Shown one piece after another: positions 1 to 9,008 of a stretch of DNA of 64,000 nt. The DNA is from Planctomycetota bacterium (GTDB taxonomy: Bacteria > Planctomycetota > JAJSAM01 > JAJVHW01), in contig JAJFFG010000086.1 of assembly GCA_021776825.1 (NCBI GenBank), positions 1 to 64,000 on the forward strand, written 5' to 3'. The translations under genes were made by a program, and so were the position numbers. How positions within the stretch are numbered: position 1 is the first letter of the stretch; every line of letters begins with the position of its first letter. The notes below the pieces were generated by a model, which worked only from the letters and a program-made list of their open reading frames with translations, was not told the DNA's origin and searched no databases.

Positions 1-22
1 CAGGAGATCCGCCCGTACGGGG
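1..22. repeat. Partial copy of hairpin repeat family A
   Basis: The window opens inside a half-element, AGGAGATCCGCCCGTACGGG, identical to the left half of the double copy near 43.1 kb. The remainder lies outside the window. Confidence 0.6.
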
Positions 23-58
23 GATGGACGTGTCCAGCCGGATCACGTTAGAGACGGT

Positions 59-90
59 CGTAGGGGCGGATCTCCTGATCCGCCCCTACG
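59..90. repeat. Hairpin repeat family A, complete copy
   Basis: This is a perfect inverted repeat: a 14-base arm CGTAGGGGCGGATC, a TCCT loop and the complementary arm. It sits 40 bases downstream of the stop codon of the minus-strand phosphodiesterase gene, so it could act as a terminator or a mobile REP-like element. Seven other full or partial copies occur in the window, all outside genes. Confidence 0.8.
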
Positions 91-129
91 GCGTCATCGG
101 CAGACGCCGCAATCGAGACGGCCGCGCCC

Positions 130-1536
130 CTACTCCAGGTACCCCAGCGACCGCAGCATCTCGCGGAGTGCTTCGTCGTCCGGCGACGGGATCGGGTGCT
201 GCGCCTTCGCCATGCGCTCCGCCAGGGTCAGACCGTCGGGCTCGAGGGTCGGGACGGTCTCGGCCGGGTGCGCGTCGAGGACCTGCTGGTCGAACAGGCC
301 GGTCAGCACCACGCCGTCCATGTCGTCGCCTGTCGGCTCCCCCAGCGCGTACAGCACGGTCGGGGTGACGTCCACGACGCGCGCGCCCTCGATGACCTGA
401 CCGGCCGGCACGCCGGGGCCGCGCGCGAGGATCACGCCGTCCAGGTGATGCCAGTGCTTCACCGGGGCGTGGCGCCCGGCACCGATGTTCAGCGGGCGGC
501 CGCCGCGGTTCTCGCCGTAGCCATGGTCGGACACCACGAGCACCAGCGTGTCCGGACCGGCCTCGTCCAGGATCGCGCCGAGCACGGAGTCGACGAACGC
601 GTACGACTGCTCGAACGCCTCGCCCACGCGCGTGATCGTCTCGGGCGCAACGCCCAGCGCGCCCGCGAGGTCATCGGTCTCGCCGTGAGCCGCCGCACGA
701 TGCGCGCGCCACATCGACCAGTGGTGATGGGACATCACGTCGGGCAACTCGAGGTAGAGCGTCATGAAGTCGGGACTCTCGTCGTCGTCGAGCTCACGCG
801 CGATGCGCGCGAATGTCAGGTCGCGTGCGTACGTGTCCGCCGCCGACGGTCCGCCCGTCCCGAGCATGGCGAGCACGCCCTCGACGTCGACGCGCGCGCG
901 GTCGTCGTCGCTCAGTGTGTCGCGCGTGACGATGTGCGACGCGACGTCGTCGTAGAGATCCGCCGGATACGTGCGAGCGCCGAGCTCCGGTGCCTTGCCG
1001 TCGCTCGTCACGGGCCAACCCCACGGGCCGAGGGTGATCGGCCACGTGCGCTCCGAGCAGAGGAAGCCGTTCACCGGGGTCGCCGGCCAGGTGGTCCACC
1101 AGCCGACCACACCGACCGTGCGATCGCGGCGGCTCAGGATGTCCCAGACGCGCGCGGCGGTCAGCATGTTCGACGTCACGGGCACGATGGCCGTCTTCCC
1201 GCCGGGCAGCTCGAGCGGCGCGACGAACGAACGCACGCCGTGCTTCTTCGGTCCCTTGCCGGTCGAGATCGACGCCCAGATCACGGGCGAGAAGATCGGC
1301 TCGTGACTGCGGAGGTCGCCGGTCGTCCCCTCGCTCTTCATGCGCGCGAAGTTGGGCAGCCGACCGTCCTCGATCAGACGGTCGATCACGTCCCAATCCG
1401 CACCGTCGACGCCGAGGAGCACGACGCGCTGTGCAGGCGCCTCCTGCCGGCTGCATGCCGCAAGCACGATGCAGACGCACATGCACACGCACCGTGCCAG
1501 CGCGAGGAGCAGTCGGTGCGCGCGCGTGTCACGCAC
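130..1536 (-). CDS. Alkaline phosphatase/phosphodiesterase superfamily lipoprotein
   Basis: This is a predicted secreted, lipid-anchored hydrolase of the type I phosphodiesterase/nucleotide pyrophosphatase group, which cleaves phosphate esters with two metal ions. A hydrophobic N-terminus ends in a lipobox LAAC (Cys28). Visible family motifs are the first metal aspartate in LLGVDGADWD (about 40-49), a candidate nucleophile Thr92 in SISTGKGPK, a second metal cluster around LPDVMSHHH, and SDHGYGE followed by HWHHLDG. The C-terminus ends in LRSLGYLE, a tail often seen in this family. I chose a GTG start at 1536 because GGGGGAGC lies 7 bases upstream; an earlier GTG at 1578 has its purine run too close. 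The substrate cannot be inferred. It lies 118 bases after the efflux operon on the same strand and may be independent. Confidence 0.8.
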   Translation of the reverse strand: MRDTRAHRLLLALARCVCMCVCIVLAACSRQEAPAQRVVLLGVDGADWDVIDRLIEDGRLPNFARMKSEGTTGDLRSHEPIFSPVIWASISTGKGPKKHGVRSFVAPLELPGGKTAIVPVTSNMLTAARVWDILSRRDRTVGVVGWWTTWPATPVNGFLCSERTWPITLGPWGWPVTSDGKAPELGARTYPADLYDDVASHIVTRDTLSDDDRARVDVEGVLAMLGTGGPSAADTYARDLTFARIARELDDDESPDFMTLYLELPDVMSHHHWSMWRAHRAAAHGETDDLAGALGVAPETITRVGEAFEQSYAFVDSVLGAILDEAGPDTLVLVVSDHGYGENRGGRPLNIGAGRHAPVKHWHHLDGVILARGPGVPAGQVIEGARVVDVTPTVLYALGEPTGDDMDGVVLTGLFDQQVLDAHPAETVPTLEPDGLTLAERMAKAQHPIPSPDDEALREMLRSLGYLE

Positions 1537-1654
1537 CGATCCGCTCCCCCTCGCTTCGTCGAGTCGCCACCGCGTCACCTCCCGTGGAGTCGGAGACTAC
1601 GCGAGGCGCCGAGCAGGCCGCCCCGAAGTCGGATCGCATGTCGATCTGGGCGGA

Positions 1655-2131
1655 TCAGTGCGCGTGCGGCATCTCGGGGCTGAACGTCTTGCCGCCGACC
1701 GACAGGCGCAGGCGCGCTCCGTCCTGGTGGTCGTTCAGCGCGGCGTGACGGAACACCCAGACACCGTCCTCGAGCACGCCCTCGACCTGGGTCGGCGTCT
1801 CGCCCTCCATGGCGTTCAGGACGGGTGCGCCGTCGGGAGCGAGCGACTCGCCCTGGTCCGACGAGATCCAGATCCGAACCTCGCCAGCGGCCTCGTCATG
1901 GGTGACCTCGAGGATCGCAGCGTGGTCGCCGAGCTCGATGACCGAGCCACCGTGCGCGGCCTCGTGTGGGTGGGCACCGTTCTCCGGGTGTCCTTCGTCG
2001 TGCGCCTCGTTCCCATCGAGATGCTCGCCGTCCGGCCCGTGCGGGTGGTCGTGCGCCTCCTTGCATGCGCCGAGGGCGACCACGCCCAGCAGTGCGGGGA
2101 TCACGAGCCAGGCAGCCTTGATGTTCCTCAT
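1655..2131 (-). CDS. His-rich lipoprotein at the end of the metal efflux operon
   Basis: A 158-residue lipoprotein with lipobox LGAC (Cys23) directly followed by a histidine- and acid-rich stretch (EAHDHPHGPDGEH, GHPENGAHPHEAAH) and a His tail PEMPHAH. The middle (HGGSVIELGDHAAILEV) resembles the short HGG domain found with RND metal efflux adaptors. Its start codon overlaps the stop of the pump gene in ATGA, so it is very probably translated together with it. A role in binding or delivering metal in the periplasm is an inference from composition and context; no enzyme motif is seen. Confidence 0.75.
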   Translation of the reverse strand: MRNIKAAWLVIPALLGVVALGACKEAHDHPHGPDGEHLDGNEAHDEGHPENGAHPHEAAHGGSVIELGDHAAILEVTHDEAAGEVRIWISSDQGESLAPDGAPVLNAMEGETPTQVEGVLEDGVWVFRHAALNDHQDGARLRLSVGGKTFSPEMPHAH

Positions 2132-5100
2132 GCGTCACTCTCCTGTGATGCTTCGTTGTCTGGGGGCCCGGAGCCGACGAGCTCGCGGCACGTTCGTTCC
2201 AGGTCTGCCAGGCTGCCGCGGCGTGCGAGCACGACCTCGGCAGCAGCGTTCCCCGCCAGTGCGAAGAACAGGCCCGGCGTGAGCAACACGTCGAGCAGAG
2301 TCGTCGAGATCAGCCCGCCGACGATCACCGTCGCGACAGGGTAGAGCAGTTCCCGGCCCGGCTCGCCGGGCGAGAGGACGAGCGGGATCAGAGCGATGCC
2401 CGTCGTGAGCGCCGTCATCAGAACCGGGATCACGCGCTCGCGGCCCGCGCGGACGATCATCTCGGCCGAGAACGCCTCACCCTCCTCCCCCATCAGGTGC
2501 AGGTAGTGATCGATCAGCAGGATGTTGTTCCGCGCCGCGATTCCGCCCAGCGAGACGAGGCCGACGAGCGTTGCGATGGACACGGTCTGACCCGTCGCCG
2601 CGACGAGTGCGACCGCGCCGACGAACGCCATCGGGATGGCCGCGATCGGGAACAGCGCGAGCCGCACGGAGCGGAAGTGCGCAGCGATGATCGCGATCAT
2701 CACCACGAGCGAGAGCAGCGAGAGCAGCCCGATGACGCGCGCCGCCTTGGCCCGCGCCTCGAACTGACCACCGACGCGGATCGAGACCCCGGGCGGCAGC
2801 TTCGCGCGCACGCCGTCGAGCGCGCGCTCGACGTCGTCGACGACCTCGCCAAGCGAGCGACCGGCGACGTTGTGCTGCACCACGATGCGGCGCGACGCGT
2901 TCTCGTGCTTGATCGAGTTCGGCGTGCGATCCAGACGCACGGTGGCGACATCGCCCAGACGGACGTGACGCCCGTCGCCGGCATCGACGAGCAGCTCGCG
3001 CACGGCCTGCAGGTCGTTGCGGTCGTCGTGCTGGAGACGCAAGACGATCGGGTAGGAGAAACGGCCCTCGACGAGGCGCGAAATCGATGCGCCCTCGAGC
3101 GCCAGTTCCACGGTGTGCGCCATGTTGTCGACCGTGACGCCAAGGCGCCCCATCTGCTCGCGGCGTGGCTCGACGTTGACCCGTTCGACGAGCACCTGCG
3201 GTTCGACGATCAGGTCGGTGACGCCGTCGACGGCGCCCACGACGGTGGCCACCTCGTTAGCCGTCCGACGCAGCGTGGCGAGGTCCTCGCCGAAGATCTT
3301 GATCGCCACCTGCGCGGAGACGCCGGAGAGGAGGTGTGACAGTAGGTGCGCGAGCGGCTGCTCGGCCGAGGTCGCGGCGCCAGGCACGGCATCCGCCATG
3401 CGCTCCCGCACGTCGGCCAGGATCTCGTCGCGTGAACGCTCGGTATCCGGCTCGAACGAGATGATCACCTCGGACATGTTCACACCCTCGGCGTGCTCAT
3501 CGCCCTCGGCGCGGCCAGTGCGGCGGCCGACGGCGGCGACGCCCTCGACCGCGACGATCGCTTCCTCGAGGCGCTGGCCGAACTCATCGGATGTCGTGAG
3601 GCCGGTACCCGGCGGCAGCACGAGGTTGACCTGCACAGTGCCCTCGTCGAACGGCGGCAGGAACTCGGTCCCGCGCGTCGCGAGGACGACGACCGAAAGC
3701 AGCACCAGCGCGGCGAACACCACGACGACGCCGCGTGCCCTGGCGATGCCGAAACGAATGACGTTCGCCGCCAACGCTTGGACGGCGCGTACGACCCGCC
3801 CGGGCTCCTCGGCGGCGATTGCGGCGCTCGTCGGGAGCAGGTACGAGCAGAGAACTGGCGTGACCGTCAACGACACCAGCAGCGACGCCAGGATGCTGAC
3901 GATGTACGCGACGCCGATCGGCGTGAAGAGGCGGCCCTCCATGCCGGTCAGCGCGAAGAGAGGTAGATAGACCGCGGCCACGACGATCGTCCCGATCACG
4001 ATCGGTGCCCGCACTTCGCTCGACGCGCGGAAGACCACGGCGATCGGGTGGCGCGGAGACCCGGCGAGACGGTTCTCGCGCAGTCGTCGGAACACGTTCT
4101 CGACGTCGACGATTGCGTCGTCGACGAGGGCTCCGACGGCAACCGCAAGACCGCCCAACGTCATCGTGTTGATGCTCAGCCCGAAGCCGTCGAACACGAG
4201 CGCGGTGACCGCGACCGAGAGCGGCAGCGCCGTCAAGGTGATGAGCGTTGTGCGCACGTTCGCGAGGAACACGAAGAGCACGAGGACGACGAGGATCGCG
4301 CCGTGTAGGAGCGCCTCGTTGACGTTCTCGACCGCGCGATCGATGAAGTCGGCCTGGCGGTACACGCCCGGCAGGATCTCGAGGTCGTCGGGCGCCGTCG
4401 CCGCGATCTGGTCGAGCGTCGTCTCGACACGGTCCGACAACGCGACGGTGTCGACGTCTGGCTGCTTGAAGACGACGAGGATGACACCCCGCTTGCCGTC
4501 GATGCCGGCGTCGCCGGTGCGCACGGCGGCCGGGCCGAACTCGATGCTCGCAACGTCGCGAACGAGCACGGGGCGAACGGCGTCCGGACGCACGACCGCG
4601 CTCGCCAGGTCTTCGGCATTGCGCAGCAGTCCGGAGACCGACACCGCGGGACCACGTGATCCGATCTCCATGAGTCCGCCGGAGGCGTTCACGTTGGAGT
4701 CGCGGATCGCGTCGGCGAGTTCGTCGAGCGAGACCTCGTGCGCGCGCAGGCGGTTGACGTCGGCCGTCACCTGCAGCTGGCGCGGCGCGCCGCCGATGGA
4801 AACGACCTGGGCAACGCCAGGGATGCCGAGCAGCTGCAGTTTGACGGTCTGGTCCGCGAACGCGCGCAACGCCGTCGGGTCGGTCTCGCCGCTCTTGCTG
4901 CGCAGGCCGATCATCTGGATCTGGCCCATGATGCTAGAGATCGGAGCCATCTGCGGGACGACGTCGTCAGGCAGCGTCGAGCTCGCGATCTGCAGGCGTT
5001 CCTGGACGATCTGCCGCGCGCGGTAGATGTCCATGTCCCAGTCGAACTCGACGAACACGACGGAGAGCCCGAGTCCGGAGACGGAGCGCACGCGCGTGAC

Positions 5101-5334
5101 GCCCGTCGCGCCGCTCACGGACTGCTCGACCGGACGCGAGACGAGCTGTTCCACGTCTTGCGGCACGAGACCGTGCGCCTCGGTCAGGATCGTCACCGTC
5201 GGGCGGTTGAGGTCCGGCAGGACGTCGACGGGCAGGCTCGCAGCGGTGAACGCGCCGTACGCCGCCAACGCGAGTGCGAGCAGCAGCACGAACACGCGGT
5301 TGCCGAGCGAGAAGGCGATCAGACGATTCAGCAC
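2128..5334 (-). CDS. Heavy-metal efflux RND pump (CzcA/CusA family)
   Basis: A 1068-residue inner-membrane proton-driven pump of the HME-RND family, the usual length for the family. It begins with a transmembrane segment (about 10-30), followed by the porter region; the TM4 region carries GALVDDAIVDVEN (about 401-413), where charged residues of the proton relay lie. A second porter half and a C-terminal membrane block follow (IAIIAAHFRS onward, ending near residue 1030). The DDAIVDVEN form differs from both the classic CzcA and CusA versions as I remember them, so I do not assign a metal. It is the third member of a TolC/adaptor/pump operon; its stop overlaps the start of the His-rich lipoprotein. 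Confidence 0.95.
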   Translation of the reverse strand: MLNRLIAFSLGNRVFVLLLALALAAYGAFTAASLPVDVLPDLNRPTVTILTEAHGLVPQDVEQLVSRPVEQSVSGATGVTRVRSVSGLGLSVVFVEFDWDMDIYRARQIVQERLQIASSTLPDDVVPQMAPISSIMGQIQMIGLRSKSGETDPTALRAFADQTVKLQLLGIPGVAQVVSIGGAPRQLQVTADVNRLRAHEVSLDELADAIRDSNVNASGGLMEIGSRGPAVSVSGLLRNAEDLASAVVRPDAVRPVLVRDVASIEFGPAAVRTGDAGIDGKRGVILVVFKQPDVDTVALSDRVETTLDQIAATAPDDLEILPGVYRQADFIDRAVENVNEALLHGAILVVLVLFVFLANVRTTLITLTALPLSVAVTALVFDGFGLSINTMTLGGLAVAVGALVDDAIVDVENVFRRLRENRLAGSPRHPIAVVFRASSEVRAPIVIGTIVVAAVYLPLFALTGMEGRLFTPIGVAYIVSILASLLVSLTVTPVLCSYLLPTSAAIAAEEPGRVVRAVQALAANVIRFGIARARGVVVVFAALVLLSVVVLATRGTEFLPPFDEGTVQVNLVLPPGTGLTTSDEFGQRLEEAIVAVEGVAAVGRRTGRAEGDEHAEGVNMSEVIISFEPDTERSRDEILADVRERMADAVPGAATSAEQPLAHLLSHLLSGVSAQVAIKIFGEDLATLRRTANEVATVVGAVDGVTDLIVEPQVLVERVNVEPRREQMGRLGVTVDNMAHTVELALEGASISRLVEGRFSYPIVLRLQHDDRNDLQAVRELLVDAGDGRHVRLGDVATVRLDRTPNSIKHENASRRIVVQHNVAGRSLGEVVDDVERALDGVRAKLPPGVSIRVGGQFEARAKAARVIGLLSLLSLVVMIAIIAAHFRSVRLALFPIAAIPMAFVGAVALVAATGQTVSIATLVGLVSLGGIAARNNILLIDHYLHLMGEEGEAFSAEMIVRAGRERVIPVLMTALTTGIALIPLVLSPGEPGRELLYPVATVIVGGLISTTLLDVLLTPGLFFALAGNAAAEVVLARRGSLADLERTCRELVGSGPPDNEASQESDA

Positions 5335-5385
5335 GTCGATCTCCTCGGCATGGACACCTGGACCGGGATGCGCTTGGTCGTGCCG

Positions 5386-7005
5386 CTAGTCATGGGAGTG
5401 ACCTGCGTGGGGATCGGCCTTCTGGTCGCCGGACATCAGGCTCAGCGAGAGCGCGAACGCGCCCGTGACGCAGATCGGATCGCCGGGGAAGATCGCCCCG
5501 TCGTTGGCGACGACGGCGACGCTCTCGTCCTCGAACTCGACGTGCACCGGCTCCATCCGGAACGTGTCGCCTTCCTGGACGAGCACGACACGTTCGGCGC
5601 CGTTCCGCACGACGGCTTCGGCGGGGAGCACGAAGCGCTCGTCGAGCTGCTGCTCGGGCACGTGGAGGACGTACTGCTGGCCCGCGCGGAGCGTCCACGT
5701 CCGCATCGCGCGATCGCCGCTACTCGCGAGTTCTGTGTTGCTGCAAACGACGACCGCCTGGGCTCCGCGCTCGTGCTCGCCTCCGCGCGTCGCCAGACGG
5801 TCGACGAACAGACCGATCAGGTCGGTCCCGCCACCCTCGATGAGCGGTGACGCGGTCATCTCGACACGCTCTGAGTAGGCACGGCCGATGGCCCCGACCT
5901 CCTCGCCGATCGGCTCCGCCTGGAGCCACATCGTGCGCGCGTCGTGCAGGTCGACCAGCGTCGCGCCGGCGTCGACGTTCTCGCCGGGCCGGACCACGAT
6001 GCGTTCGACGTCCCAGTCGGGTGCGCCCTGCGGGGCGCGGATGATCACGACGGGGTTCAGCTCGCCCGCGTCGGCCAACAACCGCACGCGTCCGACGCTG
6101 TGGCCTTCGACCAACAGCGAGAGCGCCTCCGCGAAGTGCTCGCGCAACGGCTTCGACTGACGGACGGCGAGTTCGAGATCGGGGTCGACGCGACCGGCGG
6201 CGGCCAGCTCGCCGAGTGCCCCGACGACCCACGGCACCTTGCGCGCCCAGCTCGGGATGAGTTCGAGGATGAGCGACTCGCGCTCGCCCCAGAACCCGTT
6301 CGCGGCGAGCGCGTTGCGCCAGAGGCGGTCGTTCGGCACACGTGTGTTGTTCGAGGCGACGGAGTCCATCTCCTCGACGGTCAGTCCGTGTCGCTCGAGC
6401 TCGTGGCGCGCGTTGGACAGCGACTGGTTGGCCCGGTCGAGGTCGTACTCCAGATCGATCTGACGTTGCCGCGGCAGTGCCGGCAGGTCGTCCTTCGTAC
6501 CGGACTCGGTGAACGTCTTCACACGGGCCAGCTCGCGCTTGACGATCGCGACCTGCGTCGACGCGCTGCGATACGCGGCGACGGCCGTGTGGAAGTCCTC
6601 GCTGAGCGACGGAAGCAGGTTGCCGGTGAGCGTCAGCTCCGGACGTGCGATGGCCGCGCGCGCCAGAGTCATCAGCGGCGCGCCAGCAGCGATGCGCTCG
6701 CCCGGGCGCACGTGCAGTTCGGTGACGATGCCGCCGAGTCCGGTCGTCACGGGCCGCGCGTTGAGCGGGGCATCGACGACGCTCGCTTGGACGCGGATCG
6801 TGCGGACGAAGGCGCTCAGGCGTGCTCCCTGGATCGTCACACCGAGGTTCTGGAGCGCTTGCGCCGACAGCACGGGAGCCGCGGTGTCGGGCACCTCTGC
6901 GTCAGCCGCGTCGGGCTCTGCGCCACCCGCGGCGTACCAACCGGCTCCGATACCGATGCCCACGAGAACGAGGGCTCCTGCGGCCTGAGCGATCACGTTG
7001 CTCAT
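5386..7005 (-). CDS. RND efflux periplasmic adaptor (CzcB/CusB-like)
   Basis: A 539-residue membrane-fusion protein joining the inner-membrane pump to the TolC-like channel. One N-terminal membrane anchor (about 6-26) is followed by a barrel-sandwich half (GGIVTELHVRPGERI), a long helical insert, the second half (VVRPGENVDAGATLVDLHD) and beta-barrel domains. The extreme C-terminus is His-rich (DPHAGHSHD), a possible metal-binding tail. The insert between the lipoyl halves is longer than in a minimal CusB. Its start codon overlaps the stop of the TolC-like gene as ATGA, and it lies 51 bases before the pump gene. Confidence 0.93.
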   Translation of the reverse strand: MSNVIAQAAGALVLVGIGIGAGWYAAGGAEPDAADAEVPDTAAPVLSAQALQNLGVTIQGARLSAFVRTIRVQASVVDAPLNARPVTTGLGGIVTELHVRPGERIAAGAPLMTLARAAIARPELTLTGNLLPSLSEDFHTAVAAYRSASTQVAIVKRELARVKTFTESGTKDDLPALPRQRQIDLEYDLDRANQSLSNARHELERHGLTVEEMDSVASNNTRVPNDRLWRNALAANGFWGERESLILELIPSWARKVPWVVGALGELAAAGRVDPDLELAVRQSKPLREHFAEALSLLVEGHSVGRVRLLADAGELNPVVIIRAPQGAPDWDVERIVVRPGENVDAGATLVDLHDARTMWLQAEPIGEEVGAIGRAYSERVEMTASPLIEGGGTDLIGLFVDRLATRGGEHERGAQAVVVCSNTELASSGDRAMRTWTLRAGQQYVLHVPEQQLDERFVLPAEAVVRNGAERVVLVQEGDTFRMEPVHVEFEDESVAVVANDGAIFPGDPICVTGAFALSLSLMSGDQKADPHAGHSHD

Positions 7006-8357
7006 CGTGCGTCTCCTTCGGTCGTCTCGCGGAGAGTGCTGGCGAACTGCAAGAGGGGGGCGCCGCAGGCGGACTCGAGGTCACACCAGGCGTCGAGGAC
7101 GTCGCCCTCGGCGGCGGCGACATCGAGTCGGACCTCACGTTCGGTGCGGACTGCATGGAGGTACCGCAGCCCGTCGAGCGCACCGCTCTCGAGGCCACGC
7201 CGTGCAAGGTCGAGCCCGCGTCGTGCGGCGGGCGCGACGCGTTCGGTCAGCAGCGCGTGTCGGGCGCGTCGAAGAGTGAGCCGGCTGAGTGCCGCCTCCA
7301 CGTCGCCGATGAGCCGCGTGAGGGTCGCCTCGTAGCGTGCGCGAACGTTGCTGCGCTCGCCCTCGGCCGCCGTGATCTCGAGGTCACCGCGATCGAAGAT
7401 CGGCAGTTCGAACCCGAGGCCGAGCGAGTATCGATCGGTCTTCTCCTCGTACTCGTACCCGGGCCCGAGCTCGACGCCGGGGTAGCGCGCAGCGACGACG
7501 GTGCGCACATGCGCCTCGGCGACGTCGTACTCGGCGCGGAGGGCATCGAGGTCGGGATGGCCGCTGGCAAGCATCTCGATCAACGACTCGCGCGACGGCG
7601 GCTCTGTCGGCGCTTCAGGGGCCTCGACACTCGTGAACAGGTCCGACGTGATGCCCGCCTCGGCAGAGAGCGCGGCGCGAGCGTCGCCGGCGGCCTCGCG
7701 CGCAGAGAGGATCGCCGCCGCAGCACGCGCTGCCTCGACGTCGAGATCCGTGACGTCGAGTGCACTCGCCTGGCCGGCGTCGACCATGCGACGTACTGCC
7801 ACCGCGGCGGAACGCGCGCCCGCCTCGGCCTCGGCGAGTGCCGACGCACGACGCTCTGCGCTGACAAGCGCGACGAACCCGCGCCGCAGCGCCAGGTAGG
7901 ACCCGCGTTCGCGCACGGCCAGTTCCACAGCCGCCGCACGCGCCTCCGCGCCGCGGAGCTCGGTCGCCGCCGCACGGTTGCCGTTCAGGTCGAGCATCCA
8001 GCCCCCCACGGCCTCGAAGCCCCAGCGTGTGGCCGAGCCAATGCCGGGCCCGCTGAGCAGGATCGGCCCGACGTCGAGCGACGGGTTCGGGAGCGGCGTC
8101 GGCAGATCGGCGAGCGCGCGCGCCGTCGCCTCGGCTTCGCGAGCCGTCAGCAGCGATGGCGAGCGCTCACGCGCCAAGTCGACGACGTACGCAAGCTCGA
8201 CGACGCCGGCGGGCGCGTCGACGCGGCGACGCGTCTCGAGGGTCTGGAGGATGTCGGCGGGATCGAGGGGCTCGGACTCGTACGTGCGGCAGCCTGTGAT
8301 GAACAGTGCGGCCGCGATGACGAGTCCCCCGCTCGAACGCCGGAAGCGGCGTGGCAT
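7002..8357 (-). CDS. TolC-family outer-membrane efflux lipoprotein
   Basis: A 451-residue outer-membrane factor that would form the exit duct of the metal efflux pump. It has a lipobox FITGC (Cys23) and two repeats of long alpha-helical hairpins rich in Ala, Glu and Arg, typical of TolC. I chose the ATG at 8357 because AGGAG stands 8 bases upstream and a signal peptide follows at once; the open frame extends to 8540 but that part overlaps the upstream gene and is not signal-like. It is first of the three core genes, joined by ATGA overlaps. Confidence 0.9.
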   Translation of the reverse strand: MPRRFRRSSGGLVIAAALFITGCRTYESEPLDPADILQTLETRRRVDAPAGVVELAYVVDLARERSPSLLTAREAEATARALADLPTPLPNPSLDVGPILLSGPGIGSATRWGFEAVGGWMLDLNGNRAAATELRGAEARAAAVELAVRERGSYLALRRGFVALVSAERRASALAEAEAGARSAAVAVRRMVDAGQASALDVTDLDVEAARAAAAILSAREAAGDARAALSAEAGITSDLFTSVEAPEAPTEPPSRESLIEMLASGHPDLDALRAEYDVAEAHVRTVVAARYPGVELGPGYEYEEKTDRYSLGLGFELPIFDRGDLEITAAEGERSNVRARYEATLTRLIGDVEAALSRLTLRRARHALLTERVAPAARRGLDLARRGLESGALDGLRYLHAVRTEREVRLDVAAAEGDVLDAWCDLESACGAPLLQFASTLRETTEGDAR

Positions 8358-8403
8358 GGGGAGTCTCCTGTGGGAACCGGAAGGACCAGAGCGGTCCCGC
8401 GGC

Positions 8404-8841
8404 CTACAGGAGCAGGTGCGTGGTGCGCAGGTGGGCGAGTTGCGGCGGTGGACGTGGTGGCGGATGCGCCGCCTGCACGAATGCCGTGGTCGTCGGAGCG
8501 AGCACGAACGGCGCGGGGAGCAGTGCGAGCGCGGCGACATCGGCGACGTCGGCGAGATCGGCGACGTCGTCGTGGGCCTCGCGCGACGAGAGCGCGTCGA
8601 TCAGGAGCAGGTCGACGCAGTCGCCGCAGTCCTTCTCGTTGTCGTGCTCGGCAGGGTCGTCGTGATCCGCAGGCTCGTCGTGGTCCGCGGGATCGTCGTC
8701 GCCGCAGCAACCGGTCGCGAGGGACTCGACGGCGACGTGGCCATCACTCTCGTAGCAGAGCACCCAGCCGACGCCGATGGTGCTGATCGCGACGTACGCG
8801 AGCAGGGCGAAGAGGGCGGCGGTGCGGCGAAGGCGAGACAT
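8404..8841 (-). CDS. Small membrane protein with His/Asp/Cys-rich metal-binding-like segment
   Basis: A 145-residue protein of unknown function heading the efflux operon. A hydrophobic segment (about 9-28) is followed by a segment rich in Cys, Asp and His: ATGCCGDDDPADHDE, two further DH repeats, then CGDCVDLLL (CxxC at 72-75). Small Cys/His proteins of this sort often precede czc-type operons, for example CzcI-like proteins, but I cannot match this one to a named family. It ends 46 bases before the TolC-like gene on the same strand. A role as metal sensor or buffer is inference. The ATG at 8841 is preferred over 8922 since it leads straight into the membrane segment. Confidence 0.65.
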   Translation of the reverse strand: MSRLRRTAALFALLAYVAISTIGVGWVLCYESDGHVAVESLATGCCGDDDPADHDEPADHDDPAEHDNEKDCGDCVDLLLIDALSSREAHDDVADLADVADVAALALLPAPFVLAPTTTAFVQAAHPPPRPPPQLAHLRTTHLLL

Positions 8842-9008
8842 GTCCCGTCGAGACCATCGGCCACATTGCCGCCCCGGCGCCAGTGCATTCGCAGGGTATG
8901 TGACGGTATGACAGCGAGGCAACGAGGCCGACCGAGCCCGAATGTCAGTGGACGGAACGGCGCGCGCACGGCATCGTCGGCGACGACCGCTCGACCGGAG
9001 GATCCGTC

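Noticed and set aside
196-1683. Long plus-strand frame opposite the phosphodiesterase
   Set aside because: Arg/His-rich composition without domains or a ribosome site; it is a GC-rich shadow of the real minus-strand gene.
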